Assembly (NCBI GenBank): GCA_023634235.1
Contig: JAMKCF010000023.1
Span: 2,889,001-2,953,000 of the forward strand
Length of the DNA: 64,000 bases
Direction: 5' to 3'
Source: Pisaster brevispinus
Taxonomy: Eukaryota > Echinodermata > Asteroidea > Forcipulatida > Asteriidae
The first letter of the stretch is position 1. Each line of letters begins with the position of its first letter. The translations under genes were made by a program, and so were the position numbers. Shown in pieces: positions 24,401 through 29,764 of the stretch. The notes under the pieces are model-generated. The model saw only the letters and a list, made by a program, of their open reading frames with translations, did not search any database and was not told where the DNA came from.

Positions 24401-25321
24401 GGCAAAGCACCCAATCAGATAGTTGCGATGATCGTAACCCTCCATCCTCCCGACGGTCGCAGTCTGCGACCGTCGGGAGGATGGAGGGGTACGATCATCG
24501 CAACTACCAATAAATCAGAAGTCAATGTGTTGTCCAAACTGTCATCACAACACAAAACGTAACGTAACATTACTAACAATAGTATTACTATTAACTATTA
24601 CTATTAGTAATTTACTAAGTATATGCCAATATAGTAAAAAAAAATTAAGCAAAGAGCTCTCATTCAAAATCAAATTTAAAATCATCACACTCGGCATGCT
24701 CAGTCACACTCCACAGTCACACGCACAGTCAGACAGTGACAGTGTTGAAACTTGAAGTGCGAGTCCAGCATATAATGAAAAAAAGTAGCATTATTTTATT
24801 TATTATTACATAAATATACGTTACTAAGAGTCAAGACTAGTTAAAATTCAATAATATTAATACACTGTTGTTATTGGCAAACGGGACTAGCAAAAGTGGC
24901 ACCGGGAAAATTTCCGTATCCTGCCACCACTTTTTCACTCATTTTTAGTTACCCAAAGGAATATCTCATTTTTGAGTAAACATGGTAAATTAGACACATG
25001 TTAGAATTAGATAGATAGTTTTACTAATCTATTAGTATTTTATTTCATAACGAATGAAAAAGTGGTGGCTGGATACGGAAATTTTTCTGTGGCAACAAAT
25101 ACTATAATATTATTATTATATTAATAAAATGTCACTCATATATGGATTGTTCTGTTGGACATTGGATGGGGGGGTCGTGAATCAGAAAAGAACGAATGAC
25201 GTCAACCGCAGTCAACGACAGCAAAACTGTCATATCTGAGATAACTGCTGTATTCCATTTTTATTTACCTTTCCTCGAAGTTGACTGGCAGTGTGGGATC
25301 ATCCGCCATCATAGAATCCAT
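317..25321 (-). CDS. CDK5RAP2: Centrosomin-family protein (CDK5RAP2/myomegalin type), 5' part of a multi-exon gene
   Basis: Twenty coding exons on the minus strand join in one frame into 621 residues, open at the 3' end. Exons in transcript order: 25269-25321, 20899-20990, 19995-20062, 19016-19114, 18029-18105, 16881-17004, 15547-15686, 14652-14811, 13327-13389, 12650-12745, 12396-12437, 9706-9825, 8975-9067, 8426-8518, 7432-7548, 6494-6568, 5420-5515, 3354-3395, 1620-1694, 317-454. Residues about 59-130 carry the CM1 signature: SPIRAHTMKDYEQ, then KKENFSLKLRIYFMEE, then NIELKVEVESLKKDL. In this family CM1 binds and activates gamma-tubulin ring complexes at centrosomes and other microtubule-organising centres; the phenylalanine important for that (here F81) is present. 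The rest is Glu/Lys/Gln/Leu-rich coiled coil, including KRDKAIQGL, which matches vertebrate CDK5RAP2. Every intron has GT..AG ends and matching phase. An invertebrate single-copy ancestor of CDK5RAP2 and PDE4DIP is the likeliest identity. The C-terminal CM2 part lies beyond the left edge. Confidence 0.9.
1387..1578. mobile_element. GGGCCC-ended palindromic MITE, copy 1 (intact)
   Basis: Terminal inverted repeats of about 28 bp: it starts GGGCCCAATTTCATAGAGCT and ends with the reverse complement of GGCCCAATTTCATAGAGCTG. Interior AGCAGGATACCAGT and CTGGTAACCTTATTCTGGTA blocks recur in the other copies at 12866, 13504 and 14893. No coding capacity. Confidence 0.75.
1620..1694 (-). CDS. CDK5RAP2: Centrosomin-family exon 19
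   Basis: Twenty-five codons, phase 0-0: DDNGGNSALIHTLRERLKQR then DKAVE. Acceptor TTATGTAG, donor GTATTT. Confidence 0.85.
1888..2056. repeat. 14-bp minisatellite
   Basis: About eleven tandem units of CAGATCCATTCT(G/A)T, degenerating at the right end. Intronic (between exons 19 and 18). The plus-strand frame through it stays open only because of the repeat. Confidence 0.9.
3164..3193. repeat. Perfect 30-bp palindrome
   Basis: GTATGCAATAGTTTA is followed directly by its exact reverse complement. Intronic (between exons 18 and 19). Confidence 0.9.
3354..3395 (-). CDS. CDK5RAP2: Centrosomin-family exon 18 (42-bp mini-exon)
   Basis: Fourteen codons, phase 0-0: EYMELARDANKPTH. Acceptor ATTTGGCAG, donor GTAAGT. 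Short, but both splice sites are good. Confidence 0.7.
5420..5515 (-). CDS. CDK5RAP2: Centrosomin-family exon 17
   Basis: Thirty-two codons, phase 0-0. QNKEKIIQRLTKGLQDKDRL resembles the vertebrate HNQEQVIKHLTE..QKD block, a region conserved in CDK5RAP2 and myomegalin. Acceptor ACTGACAG, donor GTAGGT. Confidence 0.9.
5941..6090 (-). mobile_element. tRNA-derived SINE, copy with A and B boxes
   Basis: On the minus strand it reads CTAGATAGCTCAGTTGGTGG (A-box-like) and later GGTTCGAGTCCCAC (B box), as in a tRNA head. It is followed on the other side by a GTCAGAAGCC body shared with 6270-6400. The acceptor stem does not close, so it is not a functional tRNA. Confidence 0.65.
6268..6410 (-). mobile_element. 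tRNA-derived SINE, second copy
   Basis: Same family and orientation as the 5941-6090 copy: CTAGATAGCTCAGTTGGTAG, GGTTCAAGTCCCAT and the GCCAGTCAGAAGCC body. It is diverged by many substitutions. Confidence 0.65.
6494..6568 (-). CDS. CDK5RAP2: Centrosomin-family exon 16
   Basis: Twenty-five codons, phase 0-0: ELKGQLQDAKLQTDEKVDAI then EQNYQ. Acceptor TTTGACAG, donor GTAAAT. Confidence 0.85.
6885..7150. repeat. Diverged tandem duplication (AAGATGGCCGCC unit)
   Basis: Two units about 155 bp apart share the order ATTCAA(A/G)ATGGC(T/C)GCCG..GCC, CTTGAAAA, AATA.CTCT and GGACAAAAGAGATGT. Both lie in the intron between exons 15 and 16. Probably part of a larger interspersed repeat. Confidence 0.55.
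7432..7548 (-). CDS. CDK5RAP2: Centrosomin-family exon 15
   Basis: Thirty-nine codons, phase 0-0, starting RLQKSLTRKQDELGRLRLDG and ending LEQRELTVK. Coiled coil. Acceptor TTACATCAG, donor GTCAGG. Confidence 0.85.
7858..7975. repeat. Short interspersed TTTGGACACCC units
   Basis: Four copies of the 11-mer TTTGGACACCC (first one TTTTGGACACCC) occur within about 115 bp at irregular spacing. Intronic; no other signal. Confidence 0.6.
8040..8200 (+). mobile_element. tRNA-SINE body fragment
   Basis: Matches the body of the SINE at 14162-14412: ATACAGTGCTTAACACACATCGGTG, then a CAAATTTAACATCTA block and a GCGGTACC.ACTGCTAA block. A piece of its tRNA head (TTGGTGGTCTAGTGG) sits at 8406-8420, separated by about 200 bp of AT-rich sequence. 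Confidence 0.55.
8426..8518 (-). CDS. CDK5RAP2: Centrosomin-family exon 14 (acceptor duplicated upstream)
   Basis: Thirty-one codons, phase 0-0: GMEQYQAAMSDMEGKMSELK then STLHAKQLENE. Acceptor GATAACAG, donor GTAATC. The first 23 bases and the acceptor are duplicated 74 bp further upstream in the intron. The sequence just past the donor (8401-8420) looks like a tRNA-SINE fragment. Confidence 0.85.
8494..8643. repeat. 74-bp tandem duplication spanning a splice acceptor
   Basis: Two copies of a 74-bp unit, offset 74 bp, with one visible difference (CAATATC vs CAACATC). The unit covers the first 23 bases of exon 14 and its acceptor plus intron sequence. The very low divergence indicates a recent event. 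Confidence 0.9.
8975..9067 (-). CDS. CDK5RAP2: Centrosomin-family exon 13
   Basis: Thirty-one codons, phase 0-0: IRLLCDQADDREGALMQARE then AMHKAQKNKFE. It matches in position the vertebrate block of the AFAKAREALQKAQ type. Acceptor TCTCTTCAG, donor GTATGC. Confidence 0.85.
9521..9640. mobile_element. Degenerate GGGCCC-MITE remnant
   Basis: Contains AAGCAAAATTTTACAG, a CTGGTAACCTGCTTTAG block and TTTCTGAAACTGAGCCC. These resemble the interior and one end of the copy at 1387-1578. Heavily diverged. Confidence 0.35.
9706..9825 (-). CDS. CDK5RAP2: Centrosomin-family exon 12
   Basis: Forty codons, phase 0-0. Contains MKRDKAIQGLTEAIRAKDKE, which aligns with a conserved vertebrate CDK5RAP2 stretch (LKRDKAIQGL). 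Acceptor ACACGTAG, donor GTGAGT. Confidence 0.9.
9921..11711. mobile_element. DNA transposon-like element with 38-bp terminal inverted repeats
   Basis: Left end 9921-9958 begins ATATGTGACCGGCTCTGCAA. Right end 11674-11711 in reverse complement begins ATATGTGACCCGCTCTGCAA. The two match at 34 of 38 positions. The 1.8 kb element sits in the intron between exons 11 and 12, beside the dispersed repeat at 11703-11790. The interior is AT-rich with one acidic minus-strand frame (10739-10975), which I could not assign to a transposase family. The target-site duplication is unclear because the flanks are AT repeats. Probably a non-autonomous or decayed element. Confidence 0.75.
10739..10975 (-). CDS. 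Short acidic ORF inside the DNA element
   Basis: Seventy-eight codons from an ATG. The middle is acidic (REERDTIGFVEDYF, then a run rich in Asp, Glu and Ser). Its composition is more protein-like than the surrounding AT-rich DNA, and it lies within the inverted-repeat element. It could be a remnant of an element-encoded protein or a chance frame. No domain recognised. Confidence 0.3.
   Translation of the reverse strand: MLKYGLKNQCLAEALNDLREERDTIGFVEDYFVNFRCENDDVESENDLESDSTSPFSAGDNEKIDPDSKMLTQRLFQN
11703..11790 (-). repeat. Dispersed repeat, copy 3 (inverted)
   Basis: Its reverse complement, CACGTGATCACGTTTTGACC followed by AATTAGAATGCATAAAC, matches the copies at 115-222 and 16718-16830. 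It touches the right end of the DNA element at 9921-11711, so the element may have inserted into or next to the repeat. Confidence 0.55.
11985..12080 (-). mobile_element. tRNA-Leu/Ser-like SINE head or pseudogene
   Basis: The minus strand reads TGTCATGGCCAAGCGGTCTA (A box of a class II tRNA) and later GTGGGTTTGGATCCCGG (B box). The anticodon stem is imperfect and the acceptor ends do not pair well, so a working tRNA gene is unlikely. Confidence 0.5.
12396..12437 (-). CDS. CDK5RAP2: Centrosomin-family exon 11 (42-bp mini-exon)
   Basis: Fourteen codons, phase 0-0: DLQNSLRKAEHQKK. Acceptor TTCTTCAG, donor GTACAA. Skipping or including it keeps the frame. Confidence 0.8.
12650..12745 (-). CDS. 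CDK5RAP2: Centrosomin-family exon 10
   Basis: Thirty-two codons, phase 0-0, starting DAYKEQERRLKDLETSSEHM and ending KNKDKDVK. Coiled coil. Acceptor TCTATCAG, donor GTATGA. Confidence 0.85.
12866..13018. mobile_element. GGGCCC-MITE, diverged copy
   Basis: AAAGAGCTGCTTATTGC at the left, AAGCAGGATATCAGTTACA and GCTGGTAACCTTATTCTGGT inside, and GGGCCAATTTGAAATGGGCC at the right. Same family as 1387-1578 but with damaged ends. Confidence 0.55.
13327..13389 (-). CDS. CDK5RAP2: Centrosomin-family exon 9
   Basis: Twenty-one codons, phase 0-0: AIKDDLDREKVDGRERDRQY then E. Highly charged helix. Acceptor TTTTACAG, donor GTCAGT. Confidence 0.85.
13504..13687. mobile_element. GGGCCC-MITE, inverted interior copy
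   Basis: Starts CCCAATTTCAGAGAGCTGCT and ends AGCAGCTCAATGAAATTGGG. The interior carries GGTTACCAGCCAAAATAGCA, the reverse complement of the block in the 1387 copy. Confidence 0.7.
14162..14412 (+). mobile_element. tRNA-derived SINE, tandem copy A
   Basis: Body GCAGTACCCGCTGCTAAAAT, tRNA head TGGTGGTCTAGTTGGTAAGA (A box) and GGGTTTGAATCCCACC (B box), then a tail with ACAGTACTTTACACACATTG. A second copy follows immediately. Confidence 0.7.
14417..14630 (+). mobile_element. tRNA-derived SINE, tandem copy B
   Basis: Same order as copy A: GCGGTACCATGCTAAAAC, a CTCAGTGGTCTTGTGGC A-box region and a GGGTTCGAATCCCAC B box, with a shorter tail. Head-to-tail arrangement with the copy at 14162-14412. 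Confidence 0.65.
14652..14811 (-). CDS. CDK5RAP2: Centrosomin-family exon 8
   Basis: Enters in phase 2 and leaves in phase 0. Encodes RQLEDLNVAVRLKDDLITQL and further Leu/Glu heptads, ending TKNAQLQ. Acceptor ATCTCTGCAG, donor GTAATG. Confidence 0.9.
14893..15086. mobile_element. GGGCCC-MITE, near-intact copy
   Basis: Starts GGGCCCAATATTATAGAGCT and ends AGCAGCTCTATGAAACTAGG CCC (gap added). The interior has AGAATAAGGTTACCAGCC and TGGTATCCTGCTAATG. Same 190-bp size as 1387-1578. Confidence 0.7.
15547..15686 (-). CDS. CDK5RAP2: Centrosomin-family exon 7
   Basis: Forty-six codons plus AG. Encodes coiled coil (ECESLKRGNEILQKRLTEAT...) with a short Ser/Pro break. The acceptor (TTTCGGAAG) is weak, so the 5' edge is less certain; donor GTATGA. 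The phase joins exon 8 correctly. Confidence 0.75.
16718..16830 (+). repeat. Dispersed repeat, copy 2
   Basis: TATGTTTAACACTCCTCATT, a CATGTCCACATGATCTTCTC block, GACCAATCAGAATATATAAA and TATTTATGAAT align with 115-222. It ends about 50 bp past the donor of exon 6. Confidence 0.6.
16881..17004 (-). CDS. CDK5RAP2: Centrosomin-family exon 6
   Basis: Continues directly from the Ser split codon with NAVESLANEKETLTDRLRQE and a Gln/Arg-rich coiled coil ending LQQSRQ. AVESLA is conserved with vertebrate CDK5RAP2. Acceptor GATGTAG, donor GTAAGT. Confidence 0.9.
18029..18105 (-). CDS. CDK5RAP2: Centrosomin-family exon 5, end of CM1
   Basis: Encodes NIELKVEVESLKKDLMEKQQ followed by LLVKA and two bases of a Ser codon. 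This is nearly identical to the vertebrate segment that follows the CM1 core. Acceptor ATTTTCAG, donor GTAAGT. Confidence 0.95.
18495..18891 (+). mobile_element. LINE (CR1/L2-like) 3' fragment
   Basis: Positions 18502-18675 encode 57 residues and a stop. They contain GDRAFTAAGPRLWNELPLML, then a FKSHLKTYF ending, which is the common C-terminus of CR1/L2-clade reverse transcriptase ORF2 proteins. The 3' part has AAGGCGCTTTTGATC...GAAAAGCGC and ends in an (ATT)n tail at 18873-18891, typical of these elements. It is a 5'-truncated insertion in the intron between exons 4 and 5. Confidence 0.8.
19016..19114 (-). CDS. CDK5RAP2: Centrosomin-family exon 4, CM1 core
   Basis: Thirty-three codons, phase 0-0. 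Contains ELKKENFSLKLRIYFMEER, the most conserved part of the gamma-tubulin complex-binding motif, then an acidic NFDDDIKT end. Acceptor TTTTGCAG, donor GTAAGA. The identification of the whole gene rests mainly on this exon and the next. Confidence 0.95.
19480..19700 (+). mobile_element. Probable SINE/LINE tail
   Basis: A GC-richer block (CCCGGTGTTTCTGGCAGTGG...) is followed by AAAGCGCTTTGAGACATCAG and an ATTATTATT-type end. The GCGCTTTGAGA plus ATT tail resembles the 3' end of CR1/L2-mobilised elements. Family not identified. Confidence 0.4.
19995..20062 (-). CDS. CDK5RAP2: Centrosomin-family exon 3, start of CM1
   Basis: Encodes IQKISSGRMSPIRAHTMKDYEQ-type sequence, shown here in two parts: IQKISSGRM, then SPIRAHTMKDYEQ. 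The second part is the conserved beginning of the CM1 motif (vertebrate SPTRAR.MKDFE). Acceptor CTTTCCAG, donor GTACTA; enters in phase 1, leaves in phase 0. Confidence 0.9.
20248..20279. repeat. 13-bp-arm hairpin in TACATGTA-rich DNA
   Basis: CATGGAGCAATAA, loop ACTAGA, TTATTGCTCCATG: perfect arms. Flanked on both sides by GTACATGTA-type sequence that extends the symmetry imperfectly. Confidence 0.85.
20899..20990 (-). CDS. CDK5RAP2: Centrosomin-family exon 2
   Basis: Phase 2 in, phase 1 out. Encodes an acidic, low-complexity linker (SANMAGLPDVTTGP...DGNMP) preceding CM1, as expected for the poorly conserved N-terminus of the family. The acceptor is CGTAG with a weak pyrimidine tract; the donor is GTAAGC. 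The frame joins exactly to exons 1 and 3. Confidence 0.7.
21896..22150 (+). mobile_element. tRNA-derived SINE, diverged copy
   Basis: GCAGTGCCCACTGCTAAT, then GTCTAGTTTGCCTAGTGGTC (A-box region), a poor B box (GTTTTAATCCTAC) and a CACACATTGGTGCAGGG tail. Same family as 14162-14412. Confidence 0.55.
24421..24505. repeat. 42-bp-arm foldback, 1-bp centre
   Basis: Left arm 24421-24462 begins AGTTGCGATGATCGTA. Right arm 24464-24505 is its reverse complement with one mismatch (41/42). The arms are GC- and CpG-rich inside AT-rich intron 1, so this is foreign-looking DNA. No coding frame. Confidence 0.95.
24895..25097. mobile_element. MITE with about 40-bp terminal inverted repeats
   Basis: The left end contains GGGAAAATTTCCGTATCCTG and CCACCACTTTTTCACTC. 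The right end contains GAATGAAAAAGTGGTGGCTG and GATACGGAAATTTTTCTG. The arms are about 85-90% complementary. It sits about 170 bp downstream of the exon 1 donor, in intron 1. Confidence 0.75.
25269..25321 (-). CDS. CDK5RAP2: Centrosomin-family exon 1 (start codon)
   Basis: Encodes MDSMMADDPTLPVNFEE plus AG of the next codon (phase 2), then donor GTAAAT. An in-frame TAA lies 12 bases upstream of the ATG, so this is the first possible start in this exon. The sequence further upstream (25322 to about 25500) is relatively CpG-rich and probably holds the 5' UTR and promoter. Confidence 0.75.
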
Positions 25322-26799
25322 GTTGAATATTTAGGTGGAGAACTTTTTCAGCCAAAAGAACTCAATTTCCTGTCGTCTGTGCTGTCGGTTTGTAAACCCG
25401 CCATGTTGGCAAATAGCTAAGGATCATGGGAATTTAAGGTTTTATTCGCCGACGGCTGTTTACGTTTTGATAGACAATAGAGGGCGTACTCTGCACAGCT
25501 GATAGTGCGCTACTGAGCAGGATCAATTGTTGGATGAACTGAACACACCAAAATAATAATTATAACATCATTAATACCCATTAAAATAGGTATTTTGCAG
25601 CAGTACGAAATTTAATTAAAATTAGTTTTGGGCCCCACCCCCTTAAATTTCAGCTTGCCCCTCCCCTTGCCCCCAGATTCAGGTCTGGTGCCAACGCTCA
25701 AACGTGTACCCTACAAAGAGAGAATTACCCGAAACATAAAGTGCTCTCTCCCTGCTGACAGCTAAACGAAAAAGAGGAGTGTGTTGTGCAAACTGAAAGT
25801 TATACGGCAACGCTGAGAGCGCACTTGATATCCCGACATTTAAATTTATAGACAAACAAAGAAACGAAAAGAAACAATAACAGGTTGTAAATAAATAAGC
25901 TTGGTTCCAAATTGACAGCATTTCATAGACATTTCAACCAGTAGTAAATTGGTTGGAAATCTAACCCTTCCTACGGTAAATTTCAAATACTTCACTCTGC
26001 TGACTTATACGTAATCTGTCATAGAATTAGAAATGATAAAGAACCTTACAATGACATCTTGGTCAACTTTAAGGCTCGCAGACGTGTTCTTGAACCGAGC
26101 AAGGTCGGATATACGTCAATCTCCGACTTCCACTGAGAGATTTGAACTTTTAATGGGGTGTTTGTTTGTTAGGGCATTAGGGTGTTTGTTTGTTGGGGTG
26201 TTGTTTGTTTGTGTTTTTGTTTTTTCAGAGTGAAACAGCGGCATGATATGGTATAAAGGATCGGATAACAATTCGACACGGCTTTTTGTTTACATTTAGT
26301 AGAAATTGTAATTGTTTTGTTGGTTTCTTTTACTTTTATTTTAATGAAATAATGGCTTGAAAATACAGTGATAAGTAAACTTGACAGTCTTTTAAGTCAG
26401 TAGAGTCTGATCTTGAAAATAAACTTTCGAAATGAAAAGTACAGAATTACAGAAACAAAGTGGTATATTCAAGTCACCAATTACTGAAGAAATAACACAA
26501 AGTTCATGCTTACTGAGTCGATCACACTAAAACGCAATCATAAAAGGCAGAACTAGGGGAATTACTTGAATAACTTATAGATTAGGTGATTTTTCAAGCA
26601 CTGACTCCCAAGAACGAAAAATTGTATACTTTCTGGGTCGCTCGATTAACTGCTCGATGAGATCAGCACAGCGGACATTAATGTGCCGTTCTAGAGGTGA
26701 GGGACAAATAGGAAATTGGCGCCATGGTGGGTGAGAAAATACAAGGAGATTGTGTTGTTTGTGATAAAGGCTGAGCCATTGCGAAGTTGTACACATTTT
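25322..26799. other. Upstream flank of the centrosomin-family gene; no gene seen
   Basis: The first 200 bp are relatively CpG-rich (for example GCCGACGGCTGTTTACG) and probably hold the 5' UTR and promoter, though no TATA box or other defined element stands out. The rest is AT-rich single-copy-looking sequence with short chance frames and a TTTGTTTG-rich low-complexity run at 26159-26226. Confidence 0.4.
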
Positions 26800-27050
26800 G
26801 GGCCCAATTTCATGGCTCTGCTCACCTCAAGCAAAGAATCGGCGCTTACGGAAGCAGGGAATTCCATGCTTACGTCAAGCGTATTTCAGGGGCTAGCAGG
26901 GAATCTTTGCTTGTGCGCGTGCGTACTCCACGTTACTAGGCGTTCTTCGCTTAGACAGCTAGCACAGAAATTCGGCGCTTGCTTGGTTAGCGGAGAATGG
27001 TGATCATAAGCGCAGAATTCGGCGGTAAGCAGAGCCATGAAATTGTGCCC
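26800..27050. mobile_element. GGGCCC-MITE, longer subfamily
   Basis: Starts GGGCCCAATTTCATGGCTCT and ends AGCAGAGCCATGAAATTGTG CCC (gap added). At 251 bp it is longer than the intronic copies and has a GC-rich interior of GCTTACG/GGCGCTT steps. Related termini but a distinct interior. Confidence 0.7.
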
Positions 27051-29337
27051 TGATCTCTCAGTACTGTTTCAGGTAGTTACATAAATTCCTTGAGAATATA
27101 TTCCAACCTTGCAAGCTTTCGAATTCTTTACTATTTAAGAACTGTGCCAGACTATTGCCACTTGTTGCAATACTCTAAAATCAGTGAGCTTCCAGAATAG
27201 TATAATTTATTATTTTCGGTAGTTCTACACTTTGCTTGAATGAAACAATTTAGCAGCGATTGAATTAAGCTCTTAGCTGACAACTTTTTCTTGAACAATA
27301 TCAGTCACAGAAAGCAAATTGTTTGCATTCAACAAACCGACGCACTGGCGAAACACCCCCAAGCTGGTGGCATGGAAGAACCGTGTGATCAAACGTCTCA
27401 ACCCAGCGTATAACAGTGAAGTTCGAAGTTCACCAAACCATGGTCAAATTGGCTGAAGAAGATGTAAATCCACCCGGAATATCTTAAAAAGAGACAGAAA
27501 CATTTGTACATAAGTGTTTTAGTCCAACAAACACATCTACAGTATCTAACAAGTATACATACACTTCTTTTAAGTGAAAAAAGTTTGATGATTGGACGTA
27601 TACTTTTTGAGATAAATGGTGGTCTCAAGATTGGCTTAAGTCTTCATGACATTGTAACTATGTAAACTAACTGATTAAGTTAGGTTAATTACATTTAACG
27701 GTTACTTCATGACCTAAGGTTTGATCCACTCTTTCATATAAAGCACAAGAGGAAGGTAATCGCCCAGGCTCAACCCTGAACATTCGTGCCCAGGTAACTA
27801 GCGAGATCCGAGGTATGTTAACTTACTTGGATCATAATGCAAGCAATAATTATTGTCAGTTGAAACTTTGCGCTATAAGTTTCTAGTTTCGCCGCAATTG
27901 TCGTGATCTTCACCCACCCAAGCTGAATGTATCAAACAACGGGCCTTGAACTTTGCTAAATAGGACTTTAGGAATGAACAAAGTGCGTGTACAACTAATT
28001 ACAGCGGGAAAAATCCCTTACCCCCCCCCCCGCAACAATAAAAGTCAGACTTACACACGTCACCAACACTACCACCATCACCAACAACAAAATAAAATCA
28101 TAAACAACACGCAATGATGATTTTGTTTGTAAAATAATCAGTTTAAATGTTTTTTTTTAATTTGTCTAAATTTATGGTAACACTACTGTGGGGGTTCTTA
28201 GTCATTATTTTAAATGGAACAGTAGCAACATAAGTGAGTACAACCAACGTTTCAAGTGGAACTAACTTCACTTAATTACATTGCTTAAACATAATTAAAA
28301 ACTAAATTTCAGTGATTCTATGTCTGTCCTTTAGTTTGGGTCCTTTAGTATGGTTGTACAATTTTAGACAATGCTTTTAGTCAATGAGGGGTATGTGGAG
28401 CTAAGTGCAAACAGGACTGCACTTAATATGACATTCAGGATCCCAATCATTCCCCCAAATCATCTTGAGCAAGAAGTTAACTTGGCCGCCATTGCTTCGA
28501 CCATTGTAGTACGTGCTCAATGCTACTAGCAGCAAGAAGGCAAGATCCTAAAGTATTTTTTATTACACTACACAATGACAACAAGTTTGATTGTGATGAA
28601 AATAACAACCCCAACTTTGGGAGTGCTGCCAAAATAAAATGGCAAAAATATTGAAAAACATTCCGTTGGCGTTTGTGCTTTATGTATCACCAACACTATT
28701 CCACTCCTAGTTCTATTGTCCAACATTAAAACACGCCTCCACGACACTACAGAACAAGGCCATGTCTATATAGTCACAGTGACTAGCGATAGGTGCAAGA
28801 ACGTAATGTTGACAAAAGTGCAAATACGATGGGTATAATTCACTTATCAATTATGAAATTGTTGATAGATATGAAATCATAGTTAAGGTTCACGAAACAC
28901 TGAACTTTTTGTATCGAAATAAGTAATCCTAAACTACGAGCTAGAGGACCGGTAATAACAGTAATTTCATGCCATCTCCCATGGGAGTATGACAATAATT
29001 GGTTTTCACGAATAACAGAACGGTAGTTGGCACCCCCCCCCCCCCAAAAAAAAGGAAGCAAAAAGAAAGAAAGAAGAAAGAACAAGAAATGGAGAACAAG
29101 AACAAGAAGAAGGAAACAAACCCCGGGAACAAGTAACTCAGTTTTCGTCTTAAAAAATGTATTTCTCGATGATGCAAATGCATTTTTTAGATTAATACCA
29201 GCAAATCACAACAATTGAAATTATTTAGCGTGGGTAGATGGACTCAAAAGGAGCAATCAACATAACAAAGAACACGCACAAAAAACGTGCCCACGAACAA
29301 GGCAATTATTGTTAAACGATCACATCAGCTTCACTTA
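27051..29337. other. Intergenic or intronic sequence, no gene seen
   Basis: AT-rich DNA without a convincing exon. Low-complexity features are a poly-C run at 28020-28032 and an A/C purine-rich stretch at 29032-29120 that creates a Lys/Arg-rich chance frame. Confidence 0.4.
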
Positions 29338-29361
29338 CCTGAACTTCGGCATACCAAGCCA
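29338..29361 (-). CDS. Candidate alternative first exon (MAWYAEVQ)
   Basis: ATG with eight codons, then a strong donor GTAAGT, phase 0. The next phase-0 acceptor of the centrosomin-family gene is exon 4 (19016-19114, QISELKKENF...). An alternative transcript could therefore start here and join the CM1 core directly. It is only eight codons, so chance cannot be excluded. Confidence 0.4.
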
Positions 29362-29758
29362 TTGTTCTCGTGTTTATACCAGACTGTCAAAGTGTTCCAA
29401 CAGGAACGAAATTAAACCAGTGTTTCGCAAGCAAGCTAAGCGGCTGGACGGAAGCGACAGGAACATCTGCCAACGGTTCATCCCCTTTGGATCGCTACCA
29501 AACCAACCTGCAGGAGCTAGAACAACCACTAATCAGGAGCAGTCTTTACCAAGTCCACTGATGATCTTGGCTCAAGTTGTTCCATGAGCAAACACCCGCC
29601 GTAATTTATCTGCAAGATACAGCCATTGCACCTGTAGTTTACGACTGAGTGCATGCCAGACAACTTTACACCCACGAGCTGCAACGAGTCGACCATCATC
29701 GGGTGACGAGAAATTTGGGTTGATTACGCCTTGTTAGTCCCCACTCGACAACACCGCG

Positions 29759-29764
29759 GTAAGT
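29759..29764 (+). promoter_or_regulatory. Possible plus-strand splice donor of a noncoding first exon
   Basis: GTAAGT follows a CpG-containing stretch (CGACAACACCGCG) on the plus strand, about 400 bp from the minus-strand candidate exon at 29338-29361. It might mark a divergent promoter. Very weak evidence on its own. Confidence 0.2.

Noticed and set aside
29027..29218. Lys/Arg-rich small protein
   Set aside because: Produced by an A-rich low-complexity tract.
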